Source: Candidatus Accumulibacter proximus (GTDB lineage Bacteria > Pseudomonadota > Gammaproteobacteria > Burkholderiales > Rhodocyclaceae). Taken from it: a stretch of 64,000 bases of DNA. Under the pieces are notes generated by a model. The model worked only from the letters and a program-made list of their open reading frames with translations. It was not told the DNA's origin and ran no database searches. Position 1 is the stretch's first letter, and every line of letters starts with the position of its first letter. Location of the stretch: NCBI GenBank assembly GCA_016709675.1, contig JADJMH010000034.1:248001-312000 (forward strand). Direction: 5' to 3'. The translations under genes and the position numbers were made by a program. Positions 8,847 to 18,300 of this stretch are shown in pieces.

Positions 8847-9668
8847 CTAGCCAGTCATGCCGCGCGCGGCGTCGATCAGCCGCAGATACTGCTGTCGGCG
8901 ATGCCGCGGCAGAGCGAGGATTTCGGCCTCGCTCCAGTGGTAGTGCCAGGCCAGCCGGTGCACCTCGGCCAGCAGCCCGGCCGGGGTACGCGCCAGGGCG
9001 CCATAGGGGTCGATGCCCACGGCATTGGCCTGACCGCATTCCGGGCAGGTGGCGGACACCGTGCAGGCGAGTTCCGGAGCTTCCGCCTCGAGCGCCGTTT
9101 CGCAGTGTTCGTACAGCTCACGGCTGAGCTGCGCGGGCAGGGCACTGCCGCTCTTCGGGTCGACCACCTCGAGCGAGCGCAGCAGTGCTTCGCGGCGTGA
9201 CTCGGCAGGCTCGCGCAGCACCCGGATCTGGTCGGCGCCGGTGGGCACGCGCAGGGTCAGCGGCTGCTCGCCGAGCCGCAGGTGCGCCAGCGGGAAGTGC
9301 TCGCCGGCTGGCTTGACCGGCAACTGCGTCGCATCGAGCCGGAAATCGAACGGCGTCGCGCATTGCGTGCAGGTGGCGTCAAACCAGCCGCCTTGATGGC
9401 CGAGATGGCTATCGAGCGCACGCATCAGGAACTGCCGGTCGGCAACGCAGAGGGCATCGACCGCAGCGCGCGTCGGCGGCTCACCGGCGAGTTCGGCGAG
9501 GCTCGCCAGCAGGGCACGCGAGACGGCGTCCGGCGTGTCGTCCGCTTCGTCGACCGCGTCCGCCAGGGCCATCTCGAGCGCCCCGTTGGCGCGCCGAAAC
9601 GCGTAGCTGCGGCGCCTGCCATGGGCGCCCGGGAAGCCGCCAGGAAGCTGGCGTAGCATGGCCACCAT
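8847..9668 (-). CDS. T4-type baseplate protein with C-terminal DUF6760-like segment
   Basis: 273 residues from ATG 9668 (a second ATG lies at 9659). Two CxxC pairs (C100/C103 and C208/C211) could form a zinc knuckle, as in T4 gp26-like proteins of this family. The last about 40 residues carry an H-Y-H-W-S-E-A-E-I-L-A-L-P-R-H-R-R-Q-Q-Y pattern. That resembles the short separate DUF6760 proteins found beside tube genes in related clusters, so this gene may be a natural fusion of the two. It starts 11 nt after the tube stop. The longer in-frame start at 10049 would lie inside the tube gene and is rejected. Confidence 0.75.
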   Translation of the reverse strand: MVAMLRQLPGGFPGAHGRRRSYAFRRANGALEMALADAVDEADDTPDAVSRALLASLAELAGEPPTRAAVDALCVADRQFLMRALDSHLGHQGGWFDATCTQCATPFDFRLDATQLPVKPAGEHFPLAHLRLGEQPLTLRVPTGADQIRVLREPAESRREALLRSLEVVDPKSGSALPAQLSRELYEHCETALEAEAPELACTVSATCPECGQANAVGIDPYGALARTPAGLLAEVHRLAWHYHWSEAEILALPRHRRQQYLRLIDAARGMTG

Positions 9669-9679
9669 GGGTTTCTGTC

Positions 9680-10189
9680 TCAGGTCTCGGCCGGCTCCGC
9701 GACCGCGGCATCGCGCTGCCAGCCCTCGTGCTGCAGCACGATGCTCTGGATGCCGACGGCGTTCATCGTGCCGGCGTCGAAGTCGGGCAGCGCCTGATAC
9801 TCGGAAACCCAGGCGCGGAAGACCTTGTAGGAGATCGCCACCTGGCCCTGGAGGTTGAGCACGTTGATGATGATGTCTTTGCGGAAGTTCTTCAGCGACA
9901 TCGCCGCGTCGCCGCCGAAGTTGTTCACCAGGTTGGCCCAGTTCTCGAACACCGGGTCGTGCGACAGGCCCTGTTCGAGAGTGATGGCCTCGTAGCTGGT
10001 ACCACCGGGCAGGATGCGTTCGGTGCTCGGGTCGCCTGCAGCGCGCCACTTGACGGGTTCGGTCTTGCGCTTGAGGGCGCTCATCTTCTTGAGACCGGCG
10101 ACCGGTCGGCCGTCGACCAGGATCTGGAACTTGAAGGTGCGGTAGGGGTCGTGGCGGTGCGTATTTACCGGAAACATTGGGGCAGCCAT
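9680..10189 (-). CDS. Phage tail tube protein (Afp1/Afp5, gp19-like)
   Basis: 169 residues, T4-like tail tube family. The N-terminal D-P-Y-R-T-F-K-F-Q-I-L-V-D-G segment starts the tube beta-barrel. An E-Q-G-L-S-H-D segment sits near residue 75, and an R-K-D-I-I-I-N-V-L-N-L-Q-G strand pair near residue 105 makes the Hcp-like fold. Only one tube gene is seen, where Afp and PVC carry two. An AAGGAGATACGCAG ribosome site precedes ATG 10189. This is the inner hollow tube that carries cargo. Confidence 0.9.
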   Translation of the reverse strand: MAAPMFPVNTHRHDPYRTFKFQILVDGRPVAGLKKMSALKRKTEPVKWRAAGDPSTERILPGGTSYEAITLEQGLSHDPVFENWANLVNNFGGDAAMSLKNFRKDIIINVLNLQGQVAISYKVFRAWVSEYQALPDFDAGTMNAVGIQSIVLQHEGWQRDAAVAEPAET

Positions 10190-10268
10190 CTGCGTATCTC
10201 CTTAGCTGTGGCCGGCCGGAGCCGGCATGGCGGCGGGTCTCCCGCCCTGCGGAATGCCGTTGCGACGC

Positions 10269-11816
10269 TTACTCCTGGGCGACCTTCTGCTGGATGCGGA
10301 CGATCACGAACTCGGCAGGCTTGAGTGGCGCGAAGCCGATAAGCGCGATCACCTGGCCGCGGTCGATGTCGCCCTGGGTCATGGTTTGCCCGAGGCCACA
10401 GCGAACAAAGTAGGCATCGCTAGATTTCTCTCCCTGGAAGGCGCCGACCCGGAACAGCCCGTTCAGGAAGCTCTCGATGTTGGTGCGCAGGGAAGCCCAC
10501 AGGCGGTGGTCGTTAGGCTCGAACACGGCCCACTGGATGCCGTTGTAGACGCTCTCCTCGATGAAGATCGCCGTCCGTCGGACCGGCACGTAGCGCCATT
10601 CCGGGTTGGCCCGTGTCGAGCGGGTGCGGGTGCCCCATACCACCGGTCCGAAGCCGGGCAGTCGGCGGATGGCGTTGACGCCGGCCGGGTTGAGGAAATC
10701 CTGTTCCGCATCCTCGACCACGTATTCGAGCGAGGCGGCACCGAGCAGCGGGAACTCGATTCCTGCCGGTGCCTTCCAGACGCCACGGCGACCGTCGGTC
10801 TTGGCCCACAGGCCGGCAGCCATCGCCGCCGGCGAGGCGAGCAGGGTGCGCGCGGCGGCGGGGTTGGAGTCGGGATTGTAGAAGGGGTTGGCGATACGCA
10901 CCCAGGGATAGTAGGTGACGCTGTAGGTGGAGGTCGGCAGGCCGAGCGCATTCACTTCGGTTTCGCTGCTCAGTTCGTTGCCGGGTTCGGGGTCGACAAT
11001 GAGCATGCGGTTACGGATGTCTTCGCAATGCGCGATGGCCGCGTTGATGATCGCCTCGTTGGCGTCCGTCCCCCAGGAAATGCCGGGAAGCAGCAGGATG
11101 CTGATGTCGCGCACCTTGAGCAGGGGGGTGAGGATCGCCTGGTAGTCGGCGAGCGCCGGGCGATTGCCGTCGCCGCCAGTGCCCAGGGTGATCGACACCG
11201 GCGTCGCCGCTTCCAGACGGGTGCGCAGGGCGGCGGCGCCGCCAGCCGGCAGCGTCAGGTGGATGAGGGTCGAAGCCGAGTTGACGACGCTGACCATCTC
11301 GGTCGGCGTGCCGGGCTCTGGAACGAGGTCGGAAAAGCTCTCCTGGGCGACGAAGTTTGCCCCATCCAGGGTACCAATTGAGAGGGTGAAGGTGGTCGTG
11401 GCACCGAGGGTACGCGGCGTGATGCGGACGACCAGGCCGTCAGCCCAGGTGCCGGGGTTGGCGGCGTCGATCTCGAGCAGATCGGTGGTGTCGGCGAGGT
11501 CGCGGACAGCGCCGGACGCGGCGGCCGCGCTGCCGGTGGCGACCGCCCGCACGATGTACGCCTTGCCACCGCCATTGAGGAAGAAGGCGCTGACCGCATG
11601 TCCCATGTCGTCGCCACGGTTGCTGCCGTTGTCTTCGCGCAGACCACCGAAGCTGCGCTGATAGTCGTCGAAGCTGCTGATCAGGGTCGGCTCGCCGACT
11701 GGGCCGCGGGTAACGTAGCCGATGAAACAGGCGGTGGACGTGCCGACGCCTTCGATCGGTCGCGAACCACTCGGAAGTTCCTCGATATAGACGCCGGGAT
11801 GCAGGTAACTGGCCAT
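10269..11816 (-). CDS. Contractile tail sheath protein
   Basis: 515 residues, phage tail sheath family. The N-terminal Y-L-H-P-G-V-Y-I-E-E-L-P-S-G-S-R-P-I segment and the C-terminal G-L-G-Q-T-M-T-Q-G-D-I segment with a following P-A-E-F-V-I-V-R strand are diagnostic. A single long sheath is present, not a TssB/TssC pair, which separates this locus from type VI secretion. An insertion domain occupies about residues 90-200. It is the second gene of the operon, and the next gene is the tube, as in other contractile particles. Confidence 0.93.
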   Translation of the reverse strand: MASYLHPGVYIEELPSGSRPIEGVGTSTACFIGYVTRGPVGEPTLISSFDDYQRSFGGLREDNGSNRGDDMGHAVSAFFLNGGGKAYIVRAVATGSAAAASGAVRDLADTTDLLEIDAANPGTWADGLVVRITPRTLGATTTFTLSIGTLDGANFVAQESFSDLVPEPGTPTEMVSVVNSASTLIHLTLPAGGAAALRTRLEAATPVSITLGTGGDGNRPALADYQAILTPLLKVRDISILLLPGISWGTDANEAIINAAIAHCEDIRNRMLIVDPEPGNELSSETEVNALGLPTSTYSVTYYPWVRIANPFYNPDSNPAAARTLLASPAAMAAGLWAKTDGRRGVWKAPAGIEFPLLGAASLEYVVEDAEQDFLNPAGVNAIRRLPGFGPVVWGTRTRSTRANPEWRYVPVRRTAIFIEESVYNGIQWAVFEPNDHRLWASLRTNIESFLNGLFRVGAFQGEKSSDAYFVRCGLGQTMTQGDIDRGQVIALIGFAPLKPAEFVIVRIQQKVAQE

Positions 11817-11847
11817 GGTGTGTCCCTCGCTGAAGTGGGTGATGGGT

Positions 11848-11982
11848 TCAGGGCGTTGTGTCGCGGCCGATCACGATCTGCACACGGGCACGTTGGGTGG
11901 TATGGGCGGCTCTGCGGGAATCGACGATCCGTTGCGAACCGCCGAACAGAATCATCTTGGTGTCGAGTTCGAGGTCGGGCAT
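11848..11982 (-). CDS. 44-residue first ORF of the injection-system operon
   Basis: Too short for routine ORF lists but well supported. ATG 11982 is preceded at 8-nt spacing by AGAGGAG, one of the strongest ribosome sites in the region, and the frame closes 31 nt before the sheath start. The peptide begins M-P-D-L-E-L-D-T-K-M-I-L-F-G-G and is basic afterwards, with no signal peptide. It could be a small structural or assembly peptide, or a leader for translational coupling. No family is recognised. Confidence 0.6.
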   Translation of the reverse strand: MPDLELDTKMILFGGSQRIVDSRRAAHTTQRARVQIVIGRDTTP

Positions 11983-12208
11983 TACTTCGTCTCCTCTGAC
12001 CAGAGATCAGGCGTCGTTCGCTAGTCAAACAGCCTCGTCGGCCGGCTGTAAGGGCTATGTGTCTCTCACGGGCTGGCTTGCCTAGCGTCTTCTGTCAGGG
12101 CCGGTTGCGGGATTACCGCCGCCGATCACCGCCGTGCCTTCCTGCGGCCCTGCACCTGGTGCCTGTGCCGGGATCGTGTTGTGAGATGATTTAACGGCAC
12201 TTGGCAGG

Positions 12209-12237
12209 AATATATACAGCGGGGTGGCCAGAGTCAA
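12209..12237 (-). promoter_or_regulatory. Sigma70-type promoter of the injection-system operon
   Basis: On the minus strand TTGACT (12237-12232), a 17-nt spacer and TATATT (12214-12209) form a near-consensus promoter. It lies about 220 nt before the first small gene (start 11982), leaving a long untranslated leader. No other promoter of similar quality was seen before the sheath gene. Confidence 0.65.
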
Positions 12238-12290
12238 TTGCGTTTGTTTATGGTGGGCTCGGCAAGTCGGCAGCAACAGTTGGTTGAATG

Positions 12291-12325
12291 CAGACCGGAG
12301 CTGCTGACAGGAAAGCAGTGGTCTG
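12291..12325 (-). terminator. Stem-loop after the nitrilase gene
   Basis: CAGACC (12291-12296) pairs with GGTCTG (12320-12325), and an inner CTGCT/AGCAG pair extends the stem. It lies between the end of the nitrilase gene (12407) and the injection-system promoter, so it may end nitrilase transcripts. There is no run of T, so intrinsic termination is uncertain. Confidence 0.3.
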
Positions 12326-12406
12326 TTCGCGGCCCTAAGCAGTGATCGTCCAGCGACCCATCAAGTCCGACAGGCTGCCAGCCGGTCACGGCGCCGGACA
12401 TGCGGC

Positions 12407-13396
12407 TCAGACGTGGGCGTGCAGCAACGGTATCGCCTCTGCAGCGGCGAGGGGGAAGCCGGCATCGGCAGCGCTTGCCGGGACGATCGCAGGCTCGCTG
12501 CTCGGCGCCACCCGTTCGGGCGGCAGCGCACGCTCGGAGCGTGGGCCGCGCGTTGGCTTGATCAGCGGTCCCAGACTGTCGAGGTAGTCGGTCTTGCCCG
12601 GGTGCTTCCGGTAGACGGGAAACTCGATCGGCCGGTCGCGGAAGCTCTTGAGCGTTTGCCCGAGACCGCGGATACCGACCTCGCGCTCGCGGCGAACCTG
12701 CGACAGGTCGATTTCCACCGGCATCGTCTCTTCGCCACCGCCGGCTTCATGGATCACGTAGCCGGACGGTCCGACGACGATCGACCGGCCGGTGCCGCAG
12801 TCGCCGATGCCGTTGACGTCGAAGAAGTAGCACTGGCTGATCGTCGCGCTGGCGCGCGCGATCGGGAGTTCCACATCGCGGTCGATGGTATCGGTCATCG
12901 TCGGGTGCAGGATGCATTCGGCACCCATCGAAACCAGGGTGCGCGTGGTTTCGGGGAAACACATGTCGTAACAGATGGAAACCCCGAAGCGCCCGGCATT
13001 CGGTACGTCGAAGACACAGAACTCGGTGCCCGGCTTGATGCCCATTTCGTAGGGCAGAAACGGGAACATCTTGCGGTAACGGGTCACCACCTTGCCGTTC
13101 GGATCGATCACCGGCGCGGTGTTGTAGATGTCGTCGCCGACGCGCTCGAACAGCGACCCCGGCAGTAGCCAAAGGCCGTGTTTGGCGGCCATCTGGCAAA
13201 AAATCTGCTCGGCCGGACCGCCGGTCGGCTGTGCGTGGTACGGCGCCGGCCCGAACGGCGCCAGCTCACTGAACACCACCATCTGCACCCAGGGAAAGCG
13301 GGACACCAGGACATCGAGCTTGTGCCCCATGGCATCGATGTTCGCGTGCTCCATCGAGATGTTCATCTGGATGCCGGCAATTGAAAAAGGAACCAT
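12407..13396 (-). CDS. Carbon-nitrogen hydrolase (nitrilase superfamily amidase)
   Basis: 329 residues from ATG 13396. The catalytic triad is visible: E44 in S-E-L-A-P-F-G, K109 in R-Y-R-K-M-F-P-F, and C142 in S-I-C-Y-D-M-C-F-P-E. The body matches a nitrilase-superfamily amidase or carbamoylase that hydrolyses a C-N bond in the cytoplasm; the substrate cannot be told from sequence. The last about 50 residues are a Pro/Ala/Arg-rich extension of low complexity. An in-frame start at 13540 lies inside the divergent aminotransferase remnant and is rejected. The promoter must lie in the decayed DNA upstream. Confidence 0.85.
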   Translation of the reverse strand: MVPFSIAGIQMNISMEHANIDAMGHKLDVLVSRFPWVQMVVFSELAPFGPAPYHAQPTGGPAEQIFCQMAAKHGLWLLPGSLFERVGDDIYNTAPVIDPNGKVVTRYRKMFPFLPYEMGIKPGTEFCVFDVPNAGRFGVSICYDMCFPETTRTLVSMGAECILHPTMTDTIDRDVELPIARASATISQCYFFDVNGIGDCGTGRSIVVGPSGYVIHEAGGGEETMPVEIDLSQVRREREVGIRGLGQTLKSFRDRPIEFPVYRKHPGKTDYLDSLGPLIKPTRGPRSERALPPERVAPSSEPAIVPASAADAGFPLAAAEAIPLLHAHV

Positions 13397-13429
13397 CAGA
13401 GTGCTTCTCCTTGCGCCTGAAGCCGAATT

Positions 13430-14397
13430 ACATCTGCCACGAACACCGCCAGCTGGCCCGCTACAGCCACGGAGGCTATGGACCGCTGAAGGCGGTACTG
13501 GCCGAGTACCTGCGTGCATCGCGCATGATGTCCTGTTCACCCAGGCAGATCCTCGTCCTCAACGGCTCGCATCAGGCCATCGACCTGTGCGCACGCATGC
13601 TCTGCGATGACAAAGATCGCGTCTGGATGGAGGACCCGGGATACTGGGGCGCCAGCAATGTCCTGCGGGCTGCCGGACTACAGATTGAAGCGATTCCGGG
13701 GGACGACCAGGGCATGTCTCTACCAAGCGCGCCGACGTCGCCGCCACGCCTGATCTTCGTCTCGCCCTCGAGCCAGTACCCCACGGGAGTGGTGATGTCG
13801 CTCAGCCGGTGAATCAAGCTGCTGGAACTGGCCGCAGCGCATAACGCCTGGGTCATCGAAGATGACTACGACAACGCGATCCGCTATCACCCGTACGCGA
13901 TCGGTTCCTTGTTCGGTCAGGCACGATCTCAGCTATCTGGTGGCCCCGAGGACCTGGCAGAATCCTTTGCCCTCGGCAACGCCGAGCTCTACCGGGAAGG
14001 GCGCCTGATCGAACAGGCCGTGCTCGCTAAATTCATCGATGAGGGGCACCTGAGCGCCCACCTGCGACGGGTTCGTAGTATCTACGAGGAACGTCGCAAC
14101 GTGCCCCGCCAAGCCATCGAATCCCGGCTCGGGGATCTGGTGAGTACCACCGGGGGCCTCGCCGGTCTGCACCTGCCCTACCTTTTCAATCAGGCCATCG
14201 ACGACCTCGCGCTTTCCCACGAAATGCTCGCAGCCGGGATCGTGCTGCGTCCACTCTCCATGTACTACGCCGACTCTCGCCAGTCCAGGTCAGGGATGAT
14301 TCTGGGCTTTGCCGCGGTCGACGCCCAAGCCATCGACGCCGCTGCCGCCCAGTTGTGTGCTGCAGTCGAGCGGCGGAGTCAGCGCGAGCGGAAGTGA
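13430..14397 (+). pseudogene. MocR/PdxR-type aminotransferase remnant
   Basis: The frame reads as the aminotransferase half of a GntR/MocR regulator. A Q-L-A-R-Y-S-H-G-G-Y-G-P-L segment, N-G-S-H-Q-A-I-D-L and D-P-G-Y-W-G-A are present, followed after a stop by V-I-E-D-D-Y-D. An in-frame TGA (13810-13812) replaces an expected Arg codon. Around 13918 the H-D-L-S-Y-L-V-A-P segment is found in a different frame, and the region that should hold the PLP lysine is missing. The N-terminal winged-helix domain is absent. The last part to 14397 still aligns with the family C-terminus. The gene is therefore dead, and its 5' end has been replaced by sequence next to the divergent nitrilase. Confidence 0.8.
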
Positions 14398-14409
14398 ACG
14401 AGGGGTCGT

Positions 14410-14853
14410 CTATCGGTAGACGATCACCGGCACCTTGGCGTGCGACAGCACCTTCTGAGTGACGCTGCCAAGTAGCAGCTTCTTGAGCTCGCTGCGACCA
14501 CGCGAGGCGATGAAAATGGCGTCACACCGCTTCTTCTTCGCTGCGTCGATGATTCCCTCATGTGTCGATGGTGGCTTGGTGACCAGGCCTGAATACACGA
14601 CACCGGCGGCGGTAGCGGCCTTGGCGATCTCTTCGAGGTATTTCTCGCCCGTGGTCCGCGCCAGCCGGTCGAGCTTGTCGGCGATGGCCTTGTCGGGGAG
14701 ATCGCCGTCGCCGAAGACCGAGGGCAGCATCGTCGGCATCCCGTAGTAGCCGGTGACCTTCGCGCCAAGCGCCTGCGCGAGCTTGATGCCGGCCTTGATG
14801 GCCTTGCGCGACACCACGGAACCGTCGGTCGGAATGAGGATGTTCTTGAACAT
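14410..14853 (-). CDS. Universal stress protein, UspA family
   Basis: 147 residues from ATG 14853, which has GGGAG at 9-nt spacing; an upstream in-frame start at 14880 lacks this. The N-terminus I-L-I-P-T-D-G-S and the C-terminal G-R-x(9)-G-S signature (A-S-R-G-R-S-E-L then L-L-L-G-S-V-T-Q) match the ATP-binding subgroup of single-domain Usp proteins. It probably acts as a cytoplasmic nucleotide-binding stress protein. It stands alone, in tail-to-tail orientation to the MocR remnant. Confidence 0.9.
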   Translation of the reverse strand: MFKNILIPTDGSVVSRKAIKAGIKLAQALGAKVTGYYGMPTMLPSVFGDGDLPDKAIADKLDRLARTTGEKYLEEIAKAATAAGVVYSGLVTKPPSTHEGIIDAAKKKRCDAIFIASRGRSELKKLLLGSVTQKVLSHAKVPVIVYR

Positions 14854-15376
14854 GTGGTGTGCTCCCAGTGGTTCAGGCAAAGAGGGAAGTAGGCTTCCCT
14901 ATCTCCCCCAAGGCCAGGAAACCGTGGACCAGACGCTGCTGCTCATGCTGGCGAGCGGAAGGCTGGCGCCGCGCTTTCCACCCACGAGCTCCCTGTCGTT
15001 CGACCTGCGTCGAACGGATTGTAGAGCCGAATGTTCTGAACCCGGCATATGGTTTCCAATGAATCGCCGTCACTCTGATGAAATTGCCTACCAGCGATGG
15101 TAAACCACGGTTTGCCGGTGGTCGATGTCCTGCCGGCTGGCAGTGAAGGCTTCCTGTCGGCCACCGAGGCTCACGCGCAACACTGCGCAGCTCGGAATAC
15201 ACCGCCCGAAAGAGCCGCGCCAGCAGTTCCATGAGCGTCTGTTACCTGGCGACCGTTGTCCGGTCGCCAGCGCGGAGTCCGCGCCGAGGCTCTCTCCCCG
15301 GGCGGTTTCGCTGCCGCTGCCGGAGACCCGGCAGCGGCGCGCCCGGAACGGGCCGGCAATCCATTCCGGCTTCCCG
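14854..15376. other. 523-nt spacer between uspA and gdh
   Basis: No convincing intact gene. On the minus strand, two overlapping frames between about 15088 and 15240 read like a short protein tail broken by a frameshift (M-E-L-L-A-R-L-F-R-A-V-Y-S-E-L-R, then R-Q-D-I-D-H-R-Q-T-V-V-Y-H-R-W), but I cannot name a family. The spacer also holds the gdh 3' stem-loop and must carry the uspA promoter. Confidence 0.5.
15313..15338 (-). terminator. GC-rich hairpin downstream of gdh
   Basis: An uninterrupted 11-bp stem (GCCGCTGCCGG with its complement) closes a 4-nt loop, 39 nt past the gdh stop. It lacks a U-tract, so it may be an RNA-end-protecting or Rho-assisted terminator and not a classical intrinsic one. 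Confidence 0.45.
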
Positions 15377-18300
15377 TCAGGCGAGATTGCGCAGCTCGCG
15401 CAGCGCCAGCGAGAGCATCGACGCGTCGGTCGTCGGCGCCGCGCGCAGTTCGCCGAGCAGGCGAGTCGCGCGCTCGACGGCGGCGGCATTCTTTTCCTTC
15501 CAGAGAGCGACCAGCTGCGGCACTTCGCCTGCATCAACCGTTCCCAGCACGTTCGCCGTGAGGGTCCTCTGCAGTCCTGAGAGGTCGTCGTGCATCGCTC
15601 CCTTGGCCAGCGTTTGCCAGTAGGTTTCGGCGGGCAGCGCGGCAATCCTGTCCTGCAGCCAGGCAACACTCAACTGTTCTGACAGCGCGAAAAAGACGCC
15701 TGCTGCAGTCGCCACCGGGCGCCCGGTGGCGCTGGCCACCTCCGCCATGTCGAGCGCGGCGTAGAGGGTTTCTGTCGCGACCACGCGGTGGGCGGTTTCG
15801 TGTGGCACCCCCTGCTCGGCGTAATGTGCGACGCGCGCTCCCTGTTCGCCGGCCGCGGCGGCGCCAAGGAGCGGCTCGATGCACTGGTACACCGACTCGA
15901 CCGCCGGCGCGAAGTGCGCGATGGTTTCTTCGATATCATCGCGCAGATGTGGCGAGCGCAGGAACCAAAGGGTCGCGCGCCAGATCAGACGCCCGCAGTC
16001 GTCGAGCATTTCCGTCTGCACCAGATCGGGCACCTGGTTGTCGAGCGCCTCGATCCCTTGCCACAGCTGCGCCAGACCGAACACCTCGCGGGTCAGCACG
16101 AAGGCACGGACGATCGCCGGCACGCTCGCCCTGCTCGCTTCGGCGATGCGATGCACGAAAGTCGCGCCAACCCGGTTCACCGTCTCGTTGAGCAACGCTG
16201 TGGCGATGATCTCGCGCCGGAGCGGATGCTGCGGCAAGTAAGCGGCATAGGTGTTGCGCACCGCGGTCGGGAAATAGCGGACGAGGGCACCGGCGCACCA
16301 CCGATCGTCGGGGAAGTCGGAGGCCAGCAGCTCGTCGTACAGCCAGATCTTGCTGTAGGCCAGCAGAACCGCGCGCTCGGGGTTGAGCAGCCCGAGCCGT
16401 TGCGCACGGCGCGCCGTGATCGTATCGTCGTCCGGCAGAAACTCGAGGCTCCGCTTGAGTCGGCCGGCTTTTTCGAGGAACTGGATGAAGCGCTGTTCGC
16501 CGTCGAGCAGTTGCGGCGCCTGGCGACCGGCGACGGACAGCGCCTGCGTCTGACCGTAGTTGTCGCTCAGTACGAGTTGTCCCACCTCGTCGGTCATCGA
16601 GGCGAGCAGGGTGTTGCGCTGCTTGTCGGTGAGTTCGCCCTGCGACACCACCAGGCCGAGCAGGATCTTCAGGTTGACCTCGTGGTCCGAGGTGTCGACG
16701 CCGGCCGAGTTGTCGATCGCGTCGGTAAAGATGCGACCCCCGCCGAGGGCATACTCGACACGGCCAAGCTGGGTCAGGCCGAGGTTGCCGCCCTCGGCCA
16801 CCACCTTGGCGCGCAACTGCCGGCCGTCGACCCGCAGCGCATCGTTGGCACGGTCGCCGACGTCGGCGTGGGTCTCCTCCGCGCTCTTCACGTAAGTGCC
16901 GATGCCGCCGTTGTAGAGGAGGTCGACGGGCGCCGTCAGGATCGCCGAGATCAGTTCGTGCGGACGCAAGGTTTCGGCGTCGATGGCGAGCACTCGCCGC
17001 ACCTCGGGCGAGATCGGCACCGATTTGACACCGCGCGGCCAAACGCCGCCACCCGCCGAGATCAGCTCGGAACGGTAGTCGCCCCACGACGACCGGGGCA
17101 GGCCGAAGAGCCGCTCGCGCTCGACGAAGCTCGCCTCGGCGTCCGGCTCAGGATCGACGAAGATGTGGCGGTGGTCGAACGCCGCAACCAGTCGGATGTG
17201 CCGCGACAGCAGCATGCCGTTGCCGAACACGTCGCCCGACATGTCGCCAATCCCGACCACGGTGAAATCGCTGCTCTGGGTATCGATGCTCATCTCGCGG
17301 AAGTGGCGTTTCACCGATTCCCAGGCGCCGCGCGCCGTGATGCCCATCGCTTTGTGGTCGTAGCCGACCGATCCGCCGGACGCGAACGCATCGGACAGCC
17401 AGAAACCGTACTCCAGGCTGATCGCGTTGGCATGATCGGAGAAGGTCGCTGTCCCCTTGTCTGCCGCGACCACCAGATACGGATCGTCGACATCGTGCCG
17501 CAACACATGCGGCGGCGGCGTCAGCATCCCGCCGACCAGGTTGTCGGTGATGTCGAGCAGACCGCGCAGGTAATTCTGGTAGCAGCTTACCCCCTCGTTC
17601 ATGAAGGCTTCCCGATCGGTCTGCGGAGGCGCCTTCTTCAGCACGAAGCCGCCCTTGGAGCCGACGGGCACGATCACCGTGTTCTTCACCATTTGCGCCT
17701 TGACGAGGCCCAGGACTTCGGTTCTGAAATCTTCGGGGCGGTCCGACCAGCGCAGGCCGCCGCGCGCAACCTTGCCGCCGCGCAGATGCACGCCCTCGAA
17801 GCGCGGTGAGTAGACGAACACTTCGAACATCGGTTTCGGCTCGGGCAACCCCGGTATCTTCGAGGGATCGAACTTGAAGGAAAGAAAGCTGCGCCGCTCA
17901 CCGTGCTCGTCGCGGCGCCAGTGGTTCGTGCGCAGTGTGGCGCGCACGAGCGCCAGGTATTGGCGGAGCACCCGGTCCTCGTTGAGGTTATCGACGCGTT
18001 CGAGCGCCGCCTCGATCGCCCGCTCCTGCGCTGCGGCCGCCGCTTCGTCCGCCTGCCCGGGATCGAAGCGCAGCCTGAAGAGACTAGCCAGCATGCGCGC
18101 CAGTGCAGGGTTGGCCGCGAGGGTCGACTCGATGAACGACTGCGAGAGGGGAAACGCGATCTGATGCAGATACTTGGCATAGGCGCGCAGGACCACGATA
18201 TCGTCGGCGGCAAGGCGGGCGGCAAGCACGAGTCGGTTGAAGCCGTCGTTCTCGACCGTGCCGCCGAAGACACGTCCAAACGTGTCTTCAAAATTGCCGC

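Noticed and set aside
8847..10049. Long start of the T4-type baseplate gene
   Set aside because: The first 127 codons lie inside the tube gene in another frame; ATG 9668 right after the tube stop is the natural start.
1..12000. Type VI secretion or an intact prophage
   Set aside because: One long sheath protein, DUF4255 and an Afp15-like ATPase, but no TssB/C, ClpV, TssM or TssJ, and no capsid, terminase or integrase.
15788..17809. 673-residue open frame on the plus strand
   Set aside because: Antisense to gdh; composition is that of a shadow frame in high-GC DNA, and gdh is clearly the real gene.
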